Assembly: GCA_014529385.2 (NCBI GenBank) | Contig: CM043969.1 | Coordinates: 70,439,176 to 70,503,175 of the forward strand | Source of the DNA: Adiantum capillus-veneris | Taxonomy: Eukaryota > Streptophyta > Polypodiopsida > Polypodiales > Pteridaceae | Direction of reading: 5' to 3' | Length of the DNA stretch: 64,000 bases | Shown here: positions 35,290 through 45,452 of the stretch, in pieces | How positions within the stretch are numbered: position 1 is the stretch's first letter | Layout of the letters: each line of letters starts with the position of its first letter | Made by a program: the position numbers and the translations under genes | The notes under the pieces: generated by a model | Databases searched by the model: none | Seen by the model: only the letters and a program-made list of their open reading frames with translations | Told to the model about the DNA's origin: nothing

Positions 35290-37860
35290 TGAGTGTTATG
35301 CGCAAAATTGGATTATGGACTTGGGTGCTAGCTTTCACGTGACTCCTCACAAGGAGTGGTTTTCTACATACACTGCCACACATGGCATGGTGAAGCTATG
35401 CAATTCTTGTTAGCTTGATATATGCGGTGTGGCAGCATCAAGTTTTCTATATGTAATGGCACTAAGTTTATGCTGCATAATCTCAGACATGTACCCAAAT
35501 TGACAAAGAGTTTGATGTCAGTTGGACAACTGGATGATTTGGGTTACACTACCATATTTTCTCATGGTTCTTGGATCATCAAGAAGGGAAATCTGGTCAT
35601 GCTTAACACTAGTCTGGTAACCTAAAGGACATAAAAGTGTCCTTTCAGAAAATTTCCAAAACCATAGTAGATCCACTCATTTTGAAAAATCCTTTCATGA
35701 GCTTATAGTTCAAGGACTACTACATATGGAAAAAATGAGAAACTTGTAAAATTCTTCATCTCTTGGTCACAACAAGCCTCCAAAGTTGATGGACCGGTGA
35801 ATTTTGCCCAAAATAGCCATTTCTTACGGTTGATTGCATATAAACAACAGTGGGAATTTTTGTAGGACATGAGATAAAATGCCCTGTTAATTTCAATGGG
35901 TTGGTGATCAAAACATAAGGGTTTCTTTTTTCTCACTTTTTTTTTGAGGAAAAAAAATAGGTACGAAAAAGGTGCATTTTTTCCATTCTACGTACCTGTC
36001 ATCAAAGTTTCTATAGTCACACTCAATACTGATACTATATACATGTTTTCGTAGTTCCCCTTGGGCCTTTGGATTCAAAAGGAGCCATGGAGCATGTCAA
36101 AATAATAATAGATCTCTTACTAAGTGGAACCTTCGAGACAATGATAAAGTGCTAAATACAGCAAACATGACAAAACTGGGTTTAACATTATGACCTCTAG
36201 AGTCCCATTGAAACTACTCAATATCTAGCCAAATTTTTAGTTATTGATTAGATATGGTTACTACCTACAAAATACACACAATTGGCCTAAGGAACTAGCA
36301 ATATTGAGAAAGCTATGCTTGCTACACTAAAATATCTCATATTCTTCAATAATAATAAAAAATCAACCATCATCATATACTATGCTATATAGCATATTAG
36401 GTCCCCCAAAACTTAAGGAAGATTAGATTTATGTTATACATTCCACTTACACAATCAAAATTGCATTTGATATCAAGAAAGCCACCAAAAAAATCATAAA
36501 AGTGCTAATTTTGGCCAAAAAATAGGATTATGCAATTCTTGTAAGTTGGTCATAACTTTCAATTTTAACACTTAGTTCTCTCTAGAAGCATCAAAAAAGG
36601 TTGAGAACTATGAGGTCTTATTCTCTAGCAATCTAAACCTCACAAACATGAAGTTTAGAGTGGTATAGTTGCAAAAATTTCAAAAAAAAAGAAGCCAAAA
36701 ACAGGTTCTGTTTTTTCACACAGTTTAGGTTCAAAAATTTTGTGCAAGATTAACGTTAATGGTGAGATCAATATTCCAAAAAAAATGTCAAGTTTTTTTC
36801 AGCTCATAAGGTAACTTTCTGGATATATAGCAGCTATAAATTCATTTTCCTACTCTTCAAATAATTCAAGCAAAATGGTCACTTAATAGGACACAAAAGT
36901 GTCCAAGGACATAAAAGTGTCATGTTACCATTCTATTGTTAAGGCCAAAATTCTAGCACATTGTACTCACTTTATGCCTCTTCTGTGAAAGAGAATTCTA
37001 TTTGTGTAGCCGAGCTGCCGTCTACGGAGTTGTGGCATAGCCGGCTAGGATATATGATTAGAAAGGGAATGAAAGTCTTGGAGCATTCTGGTTATATCCC
37101 TGTGTTAGATTACTCTAACTTCTCTTTATGCGAGCATTGTATCTATGGAAAACAGAGTAGGTTGACATCAGCGCCTTTGGACAAAGAGTTAGGGAGTCCT
37201 CTAGATCTCGTTCATAGCAACGTGTGCAGACATATGCCAGTCAAGTCTCTAGGGGGAGCATTATACTTCCTAACATTCATAGACAACTCTACTAGAAAGG
37301 TGTGGGTTTATCTTTTGAAGCAGAAGAGCGACGTCTTTTGTGTCTTTCAGAAGTTCTTAGCATTGGTAGAGAACCAATTGGGTAGAAAGCTCAAAGCTTT
37401 GTGCAGTGACAATGGAGGCGAGTACTCTCCTCCTAGTTCAAGGACTTTTGCATCAAAAGAGGCATTAGAAGACAATTTACCATGCCTTACACACTTGGCC
37501 AAAACGGGGTGGCTGAAAGGATAAATAGAACCATTACCTCAAGAATTTTGGGGAGAAGCTGTTACGACGATTGCATACTTGATCAATTGGTCACCTAGTA
37601 CACCACTAAAGTACAAGGTTGCAGGAGACGTGGACGAGCAAAAAGCCCAGTTATGCCAGATTACGTGTATTTGGGTGTGAGGCATTCTCACATGTGCCAA
37701 AAGCGCTTAGACAAAAACTGGACCCAGATCACACAAGTGTATCTTCATTGGATATGGTGTAGACGCAGAGATGGGATATTGTTTCTGGCACTCGGAATCT
37801 AAGAAGGTCATATGCAATTCACACGTGATATTCAAGGAGTTTAAGATGCATAAAAAGCTA
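35290..37860 (+). pseudogene. pol: Copia C protease and integrase, split by PB1
   Basis: The protease at about 35300-35370 reads NWIMDLGASFHVTPHKEWF, with leucine for serine in the DSGAS-type site. Coding runs to GNLVML at 35602, PB1 intervenes, and it resumes near 36943. 36961-37524 is open: pre-integrase LWHSRLGYMIRKGM, CEHCIYGKQSRL, then integrase with LVHSNVCRHMPV (first catalytic aspartate changed to asparagine) and LCSDNGGEYS. The glutamate motif QNGVAERIN is in another frame. A CA microsatellite (37960-37986) interrupts the linker to RT. Confidence 0.75.
35607..36938. mobile_element. PB1: TTAA-flanked non-autonomous DNA transposon
   Basis: 1332 bp inserted in the copia C pol. TTAA flanks both ends (35603-35606 and 36939-36942). 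The outer 15 bases are CACTAGTCTGGTAAC on the left and, reverse-complemented, CAATAGAATGGTAAC on the right (12 of 15 match). Just inside, GGACATAAAAGTGTCC-type near-palindromes occur at both ends. The interior is AT-rich with no transposase. A TTAA duplication with CAC-type termini is the hallmark of piggyBac-like elements; the assignment is by structure only. Confidence 0.65.
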
Positions 37861-37870
37861 GAAAAAGACA

Positions 37871-39055
37871 TTGAGAATTGCAGAGTACGATTTGAGATTG
37901 TCTCCTCACTGCCAGTTACACAGAATGTTGGATGTGATAGTGATGTACCTTCCACTAGTACACACACACACACACACACACACACATGTTGCTCCAGAGA
38001 GAGAAGAATCCAACAGTCAGGTACTTTGGAGATCTACTCATACATCTCATGCACCTGAGCGTCTTGAGCCAGGATTAGACTACTTGCTAGTCACTAATTG
38101 CAATGAATTCACCTACTACAAAGAGGCCATTCAAATGGATGATAGCGTGAAGTGGGAAGAGGCTATGCAATCTGAGTATAACTCAATTTTAGCCAATGAA
38201 ACTTGGGAATTGACAGAGTTACCTACGGGTAAACAGGTATTGCCATGCAAATGGGTGTACAAGAAGAAGTATATCACAGACGATCCCGAGCCTAAGTATA
38301 AGGCAAGATTGGTTGCTAAAGGGTTCAAGAAAACAAAAGACATGGATTTTGATGAAATTTTTTCTCCAGTAGTCAAGATGACTAGATTGCGTCTTGTGCT
38401 TGGACTAGTATCCATTAAGGACTTGGAATTGGTCCAAATGGATGTGAAGATAGTGTTTCTTCATGGGGATCTTGAAGAGGATGTCTACATGAAACAGCTA
38501 GAGGGTTTTGTAATAAAGCATGAGAAACCAATAAGGGTAGAGCTGGTGTTCAGACTCAACAAAGATTTGTATGGATTAAAGCAAGGCTCAAGACAATGGT
38601 ACATCAATTTTGATAATTACATTCAGTCCCAGGGTTACATACGGAGCCAAGAGGAACACTGCTTGTACACAAAGAGGTTGAATGATGGTTCCCTCATCAT
38701 TCTGATTTTGTACGTAGATAATATGCTCATAACTGGGAAGTCAAAAGATGAGATTGCACTTCTCAAGGATGCCTTAAGCAAGCAGTTTGCTATGGAACAT
38801 TTGGGCGATGCTCACCACTTTCTTGGTACGCGTATCAAGAGAGATCACAAATATGGTATACTTAAAATTTCGCAGAAAGAGTATATTCACAAGGTCTTGC
38901 AACATTTTAATATGCTAGGGGGGAAAGCATTGAGTACCCCTATGGCTGCATACAAAAAACTTAGCAAGCATGATTGTCCCAAATCGGATGCTGAAAAGAC
39001 AGAGATGGCAAAGGTGTCGTATTCTTGGCAGTTGGCAGTCTTATGTTCGCAATGA
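37871..39055 (+). pseudogene. pol: Copia C reverse transcriptase (394-codon open frame)
   Basis: Open from a CA-repeat-encoded HTHTHT tract through the RT: EAMQSEYNSILANETWELTE, KARLVAKGFKKTKDMDFDEI, VQMDVKIVFLHGDLEEDVYM, LYGLKQGSRQWY and the catalytic box. That box reads YVDN instead of YVDD (LILYVDNMLITG), so one metal-binding aspartate is lost. The frame ends near 39055 with a shift; FAMISTRPDIAYAVGVISRF continues from 39025 in another frame. It looks recently active except for the catalytic change. Confidence 0.8.
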
Positions 39056-39661
39056 TTAGCACACGGCCAGACATTGCATATGCAGTGGGAGTGATCAGCA
39101 GGTTTATGGCAAATCCAAGCAGAAAGCATTGGGAAACAGTGAAGCACATCTTGAGATACGTCAAGGACTTAGCTAGCAAGTGCTTATGCTTTGGGAACAA
39201 TGATGCATCCATAGTTGGATACACAGATCTGGATTATGCGGGTTGTGTGGACACTAGGTGATCCACATTTGGCTACATTTCTCGCTGGAGCGTCAATTTC
39301 TTGGAGGTCATGAATCCAGAATTACACTTCGTCTTCCACCACTAAGGTAGAGTATGTTGCAGCTTCGAGTTCCAGTAAGGAAGTTGTGTGGTTATCTCGT
39401 CTAGTGGAAGATTTTGGTACACTTCAGACTTCAATGCTACATTGTGACAATCAGAGTGCGATTGCGTTAGCAAAGAACCCCGTGTTTCACTCCAAGTCAA
39501 AACACATAGAGGTCTGGTATCATGTGGTACGGGATATTTTAGCTAACAAACACATTGAGTTAGTCAAGGTTCACACGGATGAAAACCCAGTGGATGCTCT
39601 AACAAAGAGTCTAGCCTCAGAGTGGTTCGTACATTGCATAGAGATGATGGGCGTAGGGTGA
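39025..39661 (+). pseudogene. pol: Copia C RNase H
   Basis: STRPDIAYAVGVISRFMANP and LDYAGCVDTR end at a stop at 39259. After a frame change, 39386-39661 has MWLSRLVEDFGTLQTSMLHC, NQSAIALAKNPVFHSKSKHI and DENPVDALTKSLAS. The stop at 39661 is the natural C-terminus for the family. Confidence 0.75.
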
Positions 39662-39743
39662 AGCTCACAATTTTGTACATTTGTACATAATAGCCCCTAC
39701 ATTCTTTAGCCACTTGGGCCACGTGGGCCTTCAACTGGGAGAT

Positions 39744-39929
39744 TGTTGGCCCGTGGCCAGTTATGGACGAGCGGAATAATAAGTGGGCGACCGCCCACTT
39801 ATTATTTTGTTCATAAAGATAATAAGGAGGATAGAGTGAAACCCTCTCAAGATCCACTAACAAGACTGTGTCTATTGTTCTTCTTCCCCTTCCCTCTCTC
39901 TGGCACTCTCCATCCCAGCTCTATCAAAT
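39744..39929 (+). repeat. Copia C 3' LTR, probably truncated
   Basis: TGTTGGCCCGTGGCC begins after a purine tract (ACTGGGAGA). About 186 bp later gypsy protease sequence on the other strand starts. The LTR contains a perfect inverted repeat at 39775-39806. Confidence 0.6.
39775..39806. repeat. Perfect 15-bp inverted repeat in copia C LTR
   Basis: AATAATAAGTGGGCG and its exact reverse complement are separated by 2 bp. In RNA this forms a long stable hairpin just inside the LTR start. Confidence 0.9.
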
Positions 39930-40720
39930 GACCACTTCTCGACCCTTACTATTCTCAACTGAATCTTTAGTTCCCATAGTCAACCACAATTCTTCTATGA
40001 TGGTGCCAAGGAATTCCTAAAAATACATCACACCCTTCCAATGGAAAACTGTTGAAATCGTCATGCCCTAAGTAACCCTAACAATGTAATGCCAATTTGC
40101 CTACGACAGTAGTTCCCAGCAACTTCAACTCTTGGTGTCGATAACATTGCATCCGTTTGTGGTCCCATGTCTTCAAGCTTGATTTCTAAAGTGAAACACC
40201 AATTCTGTTGAAATGAAGTTGGCCTCGCTATCACCGTCAAAGAAAATTATGGCTTTTGAATCTTTTACTTTGCGCCACGCCCCGTAGAGCTCTACACTCA
40301 TACTGTCATGATCCTCAAGCGTCCCTATATAGTCTAGTACACTTCTGCCTTTGTTTTCCCCATCTCAGGGAACTTTGGTAAAACATGCCCCATGTCACCA
40401 CATCCAGAACACTTTCCTTGTTTGTAGTATTCCGTCTTCTACTTGGCAAACAAATGAGGGATTTTGGGTTCCTTTTTTGCACCAACTTCTTGGCTTTCTT
40501 CTTTCCTTTTGAGGCGTCTTTCTCAACAACCTTGGACACTGGCTCGTTGATATCTTCTTTGGACAATAGCATTGAATCTCCTTCCACGGATTGCAAAAGT
40601 ATCTTTCCATTTATTCCTTCACCTTTCCCGAAAGAAGCGGCCGGTAGGATGTATCCCTTTATCTCTAGTTGTGCCCTTCACTACCTCTCATATTTGTGTG
40701 TGTGTGTGTGAAACCAAAGA
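39930..40720 (-). pseudogene. Gypsy gag-protease fragment (G1-like family)
   Basis: Reading leftwards from 40720: lysine-rich gag C-terminus, a knuckle near 40420-40380 (CSGCGDMGHVLPKF, last cysteine replaced by phenylalanine), VELYGAWRKVKDSKAIIFFD and a degenerate protease site (DGDSEANFISTEL). The protease region matches G1 in sequence order. It ends at 39930 against the copia C LTR. Confidence 0.65.
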
Positions 40721-41143
40721 TCAATTTGTCAAGGAAAAACAAGCAACATCAATGAATCAAGAACTTCACTTGTCAAAGAACAGTCCTAACATTTGCAATT
40801 TTTGATATACACCACACAAAATAGTAAATCCTCGAAATCAAGTACTTCACTTGTCAGAGCACAATAGTAGAATTAGCAATCAATGGATATACATGCCACT
40901 CAAAATAGGGAGAAAATTTGCATTTTTTATCCAATTAGCTTGACCATTGAGTAGAGATTTCATCTAAATTTTCCCCTAAGAATACAACACTTAACCTGCC
41001 GAACTTCACACTTTGCTTTCAAGTTTAAAACAAACAAGCAAAGCGTGACATAAAGGAAAGAACATTAATCCTGAAATTTCACGTACCAGCCTTTAAAGAG
41101 GTAGCTTGCGGATTAGAAGTTCAATGTTTTTCGGATACTTATG
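40721..41143. other. No recognisable feature
   Basis: AT-rich DNA. A motif AAG(A/T)ACTTCACTTGTCA(A/G)AG occurs twice (about 40760 and 40840), showing an old short duplication. Nothing else is seen. Confidence 0.4.
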
Positions 41144-41397
41144 TGTCATAAAATCTAATATCTAACCAACCCAAATGATTTTCTCATATTAAACTGATCA
41201 TTTAATGTGGGAGAATAAACGACAACAAGGGTTAAGGTATAGACATGTGCTTAAAGATCTATCGCAACACGTGGACAATGGAAAAGGGGCCCAAATGAGA
41301 GATGGTCTATCAAAGAGCAAGGCTAACCAATGGAGCATAAGACCTTAGGGTTAACTTCATTGAATACCTCCAATAGTTAGTGTAAAAGTCCTTTGAA

Positions 41398-41625
41398 CTT
41401 AGGTAAGCTAGGGTCGAGCTTGAGGTGGGAACCCGACCCAAGATTGAGGTGGGAACCCGGCCCAAGCTTAAGGTGCTTGAGGTGCTTGACGACTGAGGTG
41501 CTTGAGATGCTTGAGGTGCTTGAGATGCTACGGTTGTACTTGAGGTGAGAACCTAACCCAAGCTTAAAGTGCTTAAGGGCGAAGCTTATAGTGGGAACTA
41601 GGCCTAAGCTTGAGGGGCTTAAGGT
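41398..41625. repeat. Degenerate CTTGAGGTG repeats
   Basis: CTTGAGGTGGGAACCC and GCTTGAGGTGCTTGAG words recur with irregular spacing, making a low-complexity tract inside the orphan LTR. Confidence 0.6.
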
Positions 41626-41994
41626 GTCAAAAGTCAAAGATCAAATCCCTATGGTGGGGGGGGGGAGAGCCCTGCATGAGGGGGGATGAAAGAGAACACA
41701 CACACACCCTCACACAAGGCATGCCTAGTACAAAGAAAGCAAAGCGGACACTTGTCAAGTTCCTCCTCATGTTGCCCTTATGGTGTGCCTGAAGCCTATT
41801 GGTTGGCCACCCAAGGGGTCCAATGATAATTTAGGAGATTTTTTAATTGTCTTTGCATTTATCAAGTCCTCTGTCTCAAAGGGGAAAGGGGGACACTTGT
41901 CCCAAGGCTACCCTTGTTGCTTGTAATGCCTCCTTCTTGTGATTGGCTAGGCTTGGAGGGGTCCAGTGAGCTTCAAGCATGAGCTACAAGGGAA

Positions 41995-42019
41995 GGGGGG
42001 GGGGGGGGGGGGGGGGGGG
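41995..42019. repeat. Poly-G tract (25 bp)
   Basis: Uninterrupted run of G. A similar run of about 20 G lies at 51074-51094 within the GD coding region. Confidence 0.9.
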
Positions 42020-42460
42020 TCGACAAAAGCAAGCTAGGAGGTATACTCTCCCACACACAGTCACACACACTCTCATCATGCATTGTGCAAAGTGCAAGAG
42101 CTCCCTCTCCTTCTCGAAGCAAGTAGAGGTTGAGTTCCTACACCAACACTCTTGGCTATGGAGTGCAAATCCAACCAAGAGCCATGCTTCAATGCTTAAG
42201 CTTGCCATCTTCTCCATCTTTATTACTATGCTGTTATGTATGCTAGCAAGAAGAGTTATGATAAGTGAGGAACTAATTCTTTCTCTTATGAAATGTTTCT
42301 TCTTCTTCTTCCCTACCCTCATTCCCTGCTAGCTCTCTCCACCTTCGAAGGTGTTTGAGGTCTTGGGACTGAGGCTTGGCATAGTTAAAGCTTTCTTCAA
42401 AGTTTATGTTATGCTTGTGATGCACAAGTAACTGACCACCCACTCTCACAGTCGTTACCA

Positions 42461-43415
42461 CAACAAAAGGGCATCCAAGAGGGGCACATGTAGGTGGGTG
42501 GTTGGCCTCTCCGCTCGAGTCTCGCCCCGATTTTGTTACTCCACATTCACAAAGCCCTTGAACAAACCCATCAGCCTTGACTCACATGTGACAATGTCAC
42601 CTCCACTTGTTGACCTACCCGTAGCAATCCCTAAATTTTCAAAAAATTCAAGTTCCTCGAATCCCTCCCAACTTAGGTCTCTTTATATTGGCCCCTCTAC
42701 CCAATGAACCTAGAAGTGCTCGACGACCCTTCAATGATTGTATTAGGATGCCCTAGGATTTTGGGTACATAGTCCTGGTCGTTCTTCTTGTGCACTTTTC
42801 CCGTGTATGAGGAGAGAGGCCGGGAGTGCCTGACCGACTCCTAAAACAAAACAAAACAAAACAATTCCCAACCTCTTCCCTCTGTTCGGAGTCAGTTCTC
42901 CCTGACAAGGTGACCGGAGCTCCTGAGGGGGAAGTGTGGCCCATCTTGCTGGCGGAACGGGACAAGAAGGGTCGAGCTTTGCGCCAATCACTGCACTCTA
43001 AGAGTGCCGCCCCTCCACTTTCTTTAGTTAGCCGAGACACCAATTTCGTCAGTGGTCCTCTGGGCACTCTTGCAAGAGAAGAGGAAGAGACTTCCAAGCC
43101 CCGAGAGTGGGAATCCATGGCTTTAGCGTCAGCCATGTGCACATGTCACATGCTCAAACGCAGGTTTTGGTAACGAGTTGCTTGCCAGCACGCAGACAAC
43201 ATACCCAAGTAATTGTACTAGCATTTTCTGTATATATTTGCCTGCTTAAATAGCTACAGTTCTGGTTCTTTCCGTACATTTGCCTTTCTCTGTTCATCTC
43301 TGTAGTTTAGCCTTTTGCATGATGTGTATGCGTACCATGGATGACTAATTTATGTGTTGAATCGAAGGGAAGGGTGTTTCTGAGAGAGGCAACAGTGCAT
43401 GTGCAAGCATAATAA
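42461..43415. other. Intergenic DNA with a GC-balanced island
   Basis: About 42740-43170 is less AT-rich than its surroundings and is open on both strands (115 and 129 codons). It contains AAAAC repeated five times and no TE motif. Composition and lack of decay make an organelle-derived insert conceivable, but I do not recognise the sequence. The remaining bases to 43415 hold no feature except an in-frame stop (43413) upstream of the PPR reading frame. Confidence 0.3.
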
Positions 43416-43496
43416 ATAGTACAGATATGCATCTCTGTTTTTTTTGCAAGGTGTGCACATTTTTCTGTTTTGTTTATCAACCAACGTTCTCGGTGT

Positions 43497-45452
43497 ATGT
43501 TTGTGCAGAGAAAGGCAGGTATTCAATTTACAGGTTTAGAGGAGGCGTTAAGTTCATTGGAACAAGGGTTGGTCCAGCTTTCTTTTGAAAATTTTGCCAA
43601 GCTTTTGCACAAGTTCAGAAAGGAGAAAGATGGAGCACTTGTGTTGCGTCTGCATTCATACATGGTCAAAAATGGTTTGGAGAAGCATTCATCGCTTGGC
43701 AATCATCTCATTCCCCTGCTGGTGGGTATTGGTTGCATGCATTATGCACATGAGGTGTTTGACAAGCTGTTACATCCAAATGAGTGGTCGTGTTACCGTC
43801 TCATCAATGCCTACATCAACTATGGAAAACCCCATTCTGCCTTTGTTATTTATGACCAAATGCGTCAGCGCAGTTTTGCATACCCCTATGGATATATTTT
43901 TGTTGCCTTGCTCAAGGCTTGCACAGAATGGAAAGACTTTGAACGAGGCATAAAGCTGCATGTGGAGGTTGCCAGGCTAGGTTTGCTTGAAAAAAACCTC
44001 CATGTGGGCAGCACCTTGGTTTCTTTTTATAGCAAATGTGGTGTACTTGCTATTGCAGAAGAAGTGCTGCGCAAACTTCCTGTTCAGGATGTTGTCTCAT
44101 GGAATGCACTCATCACAGGGTATGTTGAGCAAGGGCTTGGTATACAAGCCCTCAGGTGCTTCAAACAAATGCAAATTGATGGTGTCTTTCCTAGTTCCAC
44201 CACGTTTATCTGCATTTTGAAAGCCTGTGGTAACTTGAAGGCCACTTCTAGGGGCCAAGAGATCCATGCTGACATTGAAAAACGGGCTTTGCGAAATGAT
44301 AACCAAATGATTGGCAATGCCCTGGTTGATATGTACAGCAAATGTGGCACACTTGAGGTAGCCCGATATGTGTTTGACCAACTTCCCTCTCGAGATATTT
44401 GCACTTGGAACTCATTGATTGCAGGGCTTGCTGAACACGGGCATGCGGAGGAAGGTTTGAAGTGCTTTCAACAAATGAGACTTAGAGGGATCTCCCCCGA
44501 TCTTGTCACTCTTTCTTGCAGCTTAAAAGTTTGTAGTATCATAGGTGCCATTCGTGAAGGGGTAGACATACATGCTGAAATTGAAAGGCTAGGATTACTA
44601 GAGAAGGATCTATTTGTTGGGAGCACATTGGTTGATATGTATGCCAAGGCTGGCTTGCTATCTAGAGCGCAGCAAGTCTTCGACAGGCTTTCAATAAGAG
44701 GTGTAGTCACATGGACCGCTTTGATTGCGGGATACGCAGAGAAGGGGCTTACTGAGGAAGCATTAACGTGTTTAGATCGAATGCGGTCTGGGGGCTACCT
44801 CCCAAATGCGATTACGCTTGTTTGGTGCTTAAAAGCGTGCCAAAATGCGGGCGCAACAGGTAAGGGAGAAGAATTACACGCTGAGATAGAAAGAAGAGGG
44901 ATGTTGGAACAAGAACTTATGGGGAACTCGTTAGTGGATATGTATGCAAAGTGTGGTTTACTCGCCAAAGCATGCCAAACGTTTGACAAGCTTCCTTGCA
45001 GGGATGTAGTTTCGTGGACTGCATTGATGGCTGGGTTTGTCCAGTTTGGAGAAAGCAAGGACGTGTTCAGATTCTTCGACAAAATGGTAGTAGACAGGGT
45101 GAGGCCGAATTCAGTCACCTTTACCGTTGTTCTCAGTGCATGTGCCCGCATAGGCCTCTTTAGTACTTGTCAGTCGTATTTTGAGGCTATGCTTGATGAT
45201 TATGGAATTCCTTCAGCAATAGAGCATTGCAACTGTGTGGTAAATGTTCTTAGCCGTGCGGGCCAAGTAGAACAGGCTTTAGCAATGCTGAAGCTCTTTC
45301 CTAGTCTTCTAGCTTGGCAAAGTGTTCTTGGTGCATGCAATCAATTGGGAAGCGTGGATTTTGGAAGAGAGGCCTATGAACATGCAGTGCGTTTGGATGA
45401 GAAGCACGCTCTAGCCTATGTGTTGATGGGTCACATTTGTGCAAATGACTGA
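43497..45452 (+). CDS. PLS-class pentatricopeptide-repeat protein
   Basis: A 651-residue protein made almost entirely of PPR helical repeats in P-L-S order. P motifs include VVSWNALITGYVEQGLGIQA and VVTWTALIAGYAEKGLTEEA; L motifs end in GQEIHADIEKR or GEELHAEIERRG; S motifs are GNALVDMYSKCGTLEVARYV-like. About four triplets are visible between residues 95 and 580. PPR proteins bind organelle RNA one base per repeat and act in editing, splicing or stability in plastids or mitochondria. The protein stops within the first E-type motif (HALAYVLMGHICAND), so no complete E or DYW editing domain is present. The reading frame is open back to 43416 without an earlier ATG; the first is 43497. TTTGTGCAG at 43500-43508 could be a 3' splice site, so an upstream exon is possible. 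Targeting cannot be judged. Confidence 0.85.
   Translation: MFVQRKAGIQFTGLEEALSSLEQGLVQLSFENFAKLLHKFRKEKDGALVLRLHSYMVKNGLEKHSSLGNHLIPLLVGIGCMHYAHEVFDKLLHPNEWSCYRLINAYINYGKPHSAFVIYDQMRQRSFAYPYGYIFVALLKACTEWKDFERGIKLHVEVARLGLLEKNLHVGSTLVSFYSKCGVLAIAEEVLRKLPVQDVVSWNALITGYVEQGLGIQALRCFKQMQIDGVFPSSTTFICILKACGNLKATSRGQEIHADIEKRALRNDNQMIGNALVDMYSKCGTLEVARYVFDQLPSRDICTWNSLIAGLAEHGHAEEGLKCFQQMRLRGISPDLVTLSCSLKVCSIIGAIREGVDIHAEIERLGLLEKDLFVGSTLVDMYAKAGLLSRAQQVFDRLSIRGVVTWTALIAGYAEKGLTEEALTCLDRMRSGGYLPNAITLVWCLKACQNAGATGKGEELHAEIERRGMLEQELMGNSLVDMYAKCGLLAKACQTFDKLPCRDVVSWTALMAGFVQFGESKDVFRFFDKMVVDRVRPNSVTFTVVLSACARIGLFSTCQSYFEAMLDDYGIPSAIEHCNCVVNVLSRAGQVEQALAMLKLFPSLLAWQSVLGACNQLGSVDFGREAYEHAVRLDEKHALAYVLMGHICAND

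Larger units (their letters stand above)
34341..39929 (+). mobile_element. Ty1/copia element C, interrupted by PB1
   Basis: A plus-strand copia element from a different lineage than A and B. Order: gag from ATG 34341, knuckle, protease, the inserted PB1 (35607-36938), integrase, RT, RNase H and the start of a 3' LTR at 39744. The 5' LTR was not found. The 3' LTR seems cut after about 186 bp by the gypsy fragment at 39930. Confidence 0.78.
41144..42460 (+). repeat. Orphan LTR related to G2 LTR, opposite orientation
   Basis: Starts TGTCATAAAATCTAATATC and continues with ATGATTTTCTCATATTAAAC and TGATCATTTAATGTGGG, which is the reverse complement of the end of the G2 LTR (10545-10614). Near 42150-42200, CCAACACTCTTGGCTATGGA and GCAAATCCAACCAAGAGCCA match the reverse complement of 9541-9605. 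Near 42310-42370, CTTCGAAGGTGTTTGAGGTC matches another LTR block. Divergence is strong. The right end is unclear, and no internal region follows. Confidence 0.6.
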
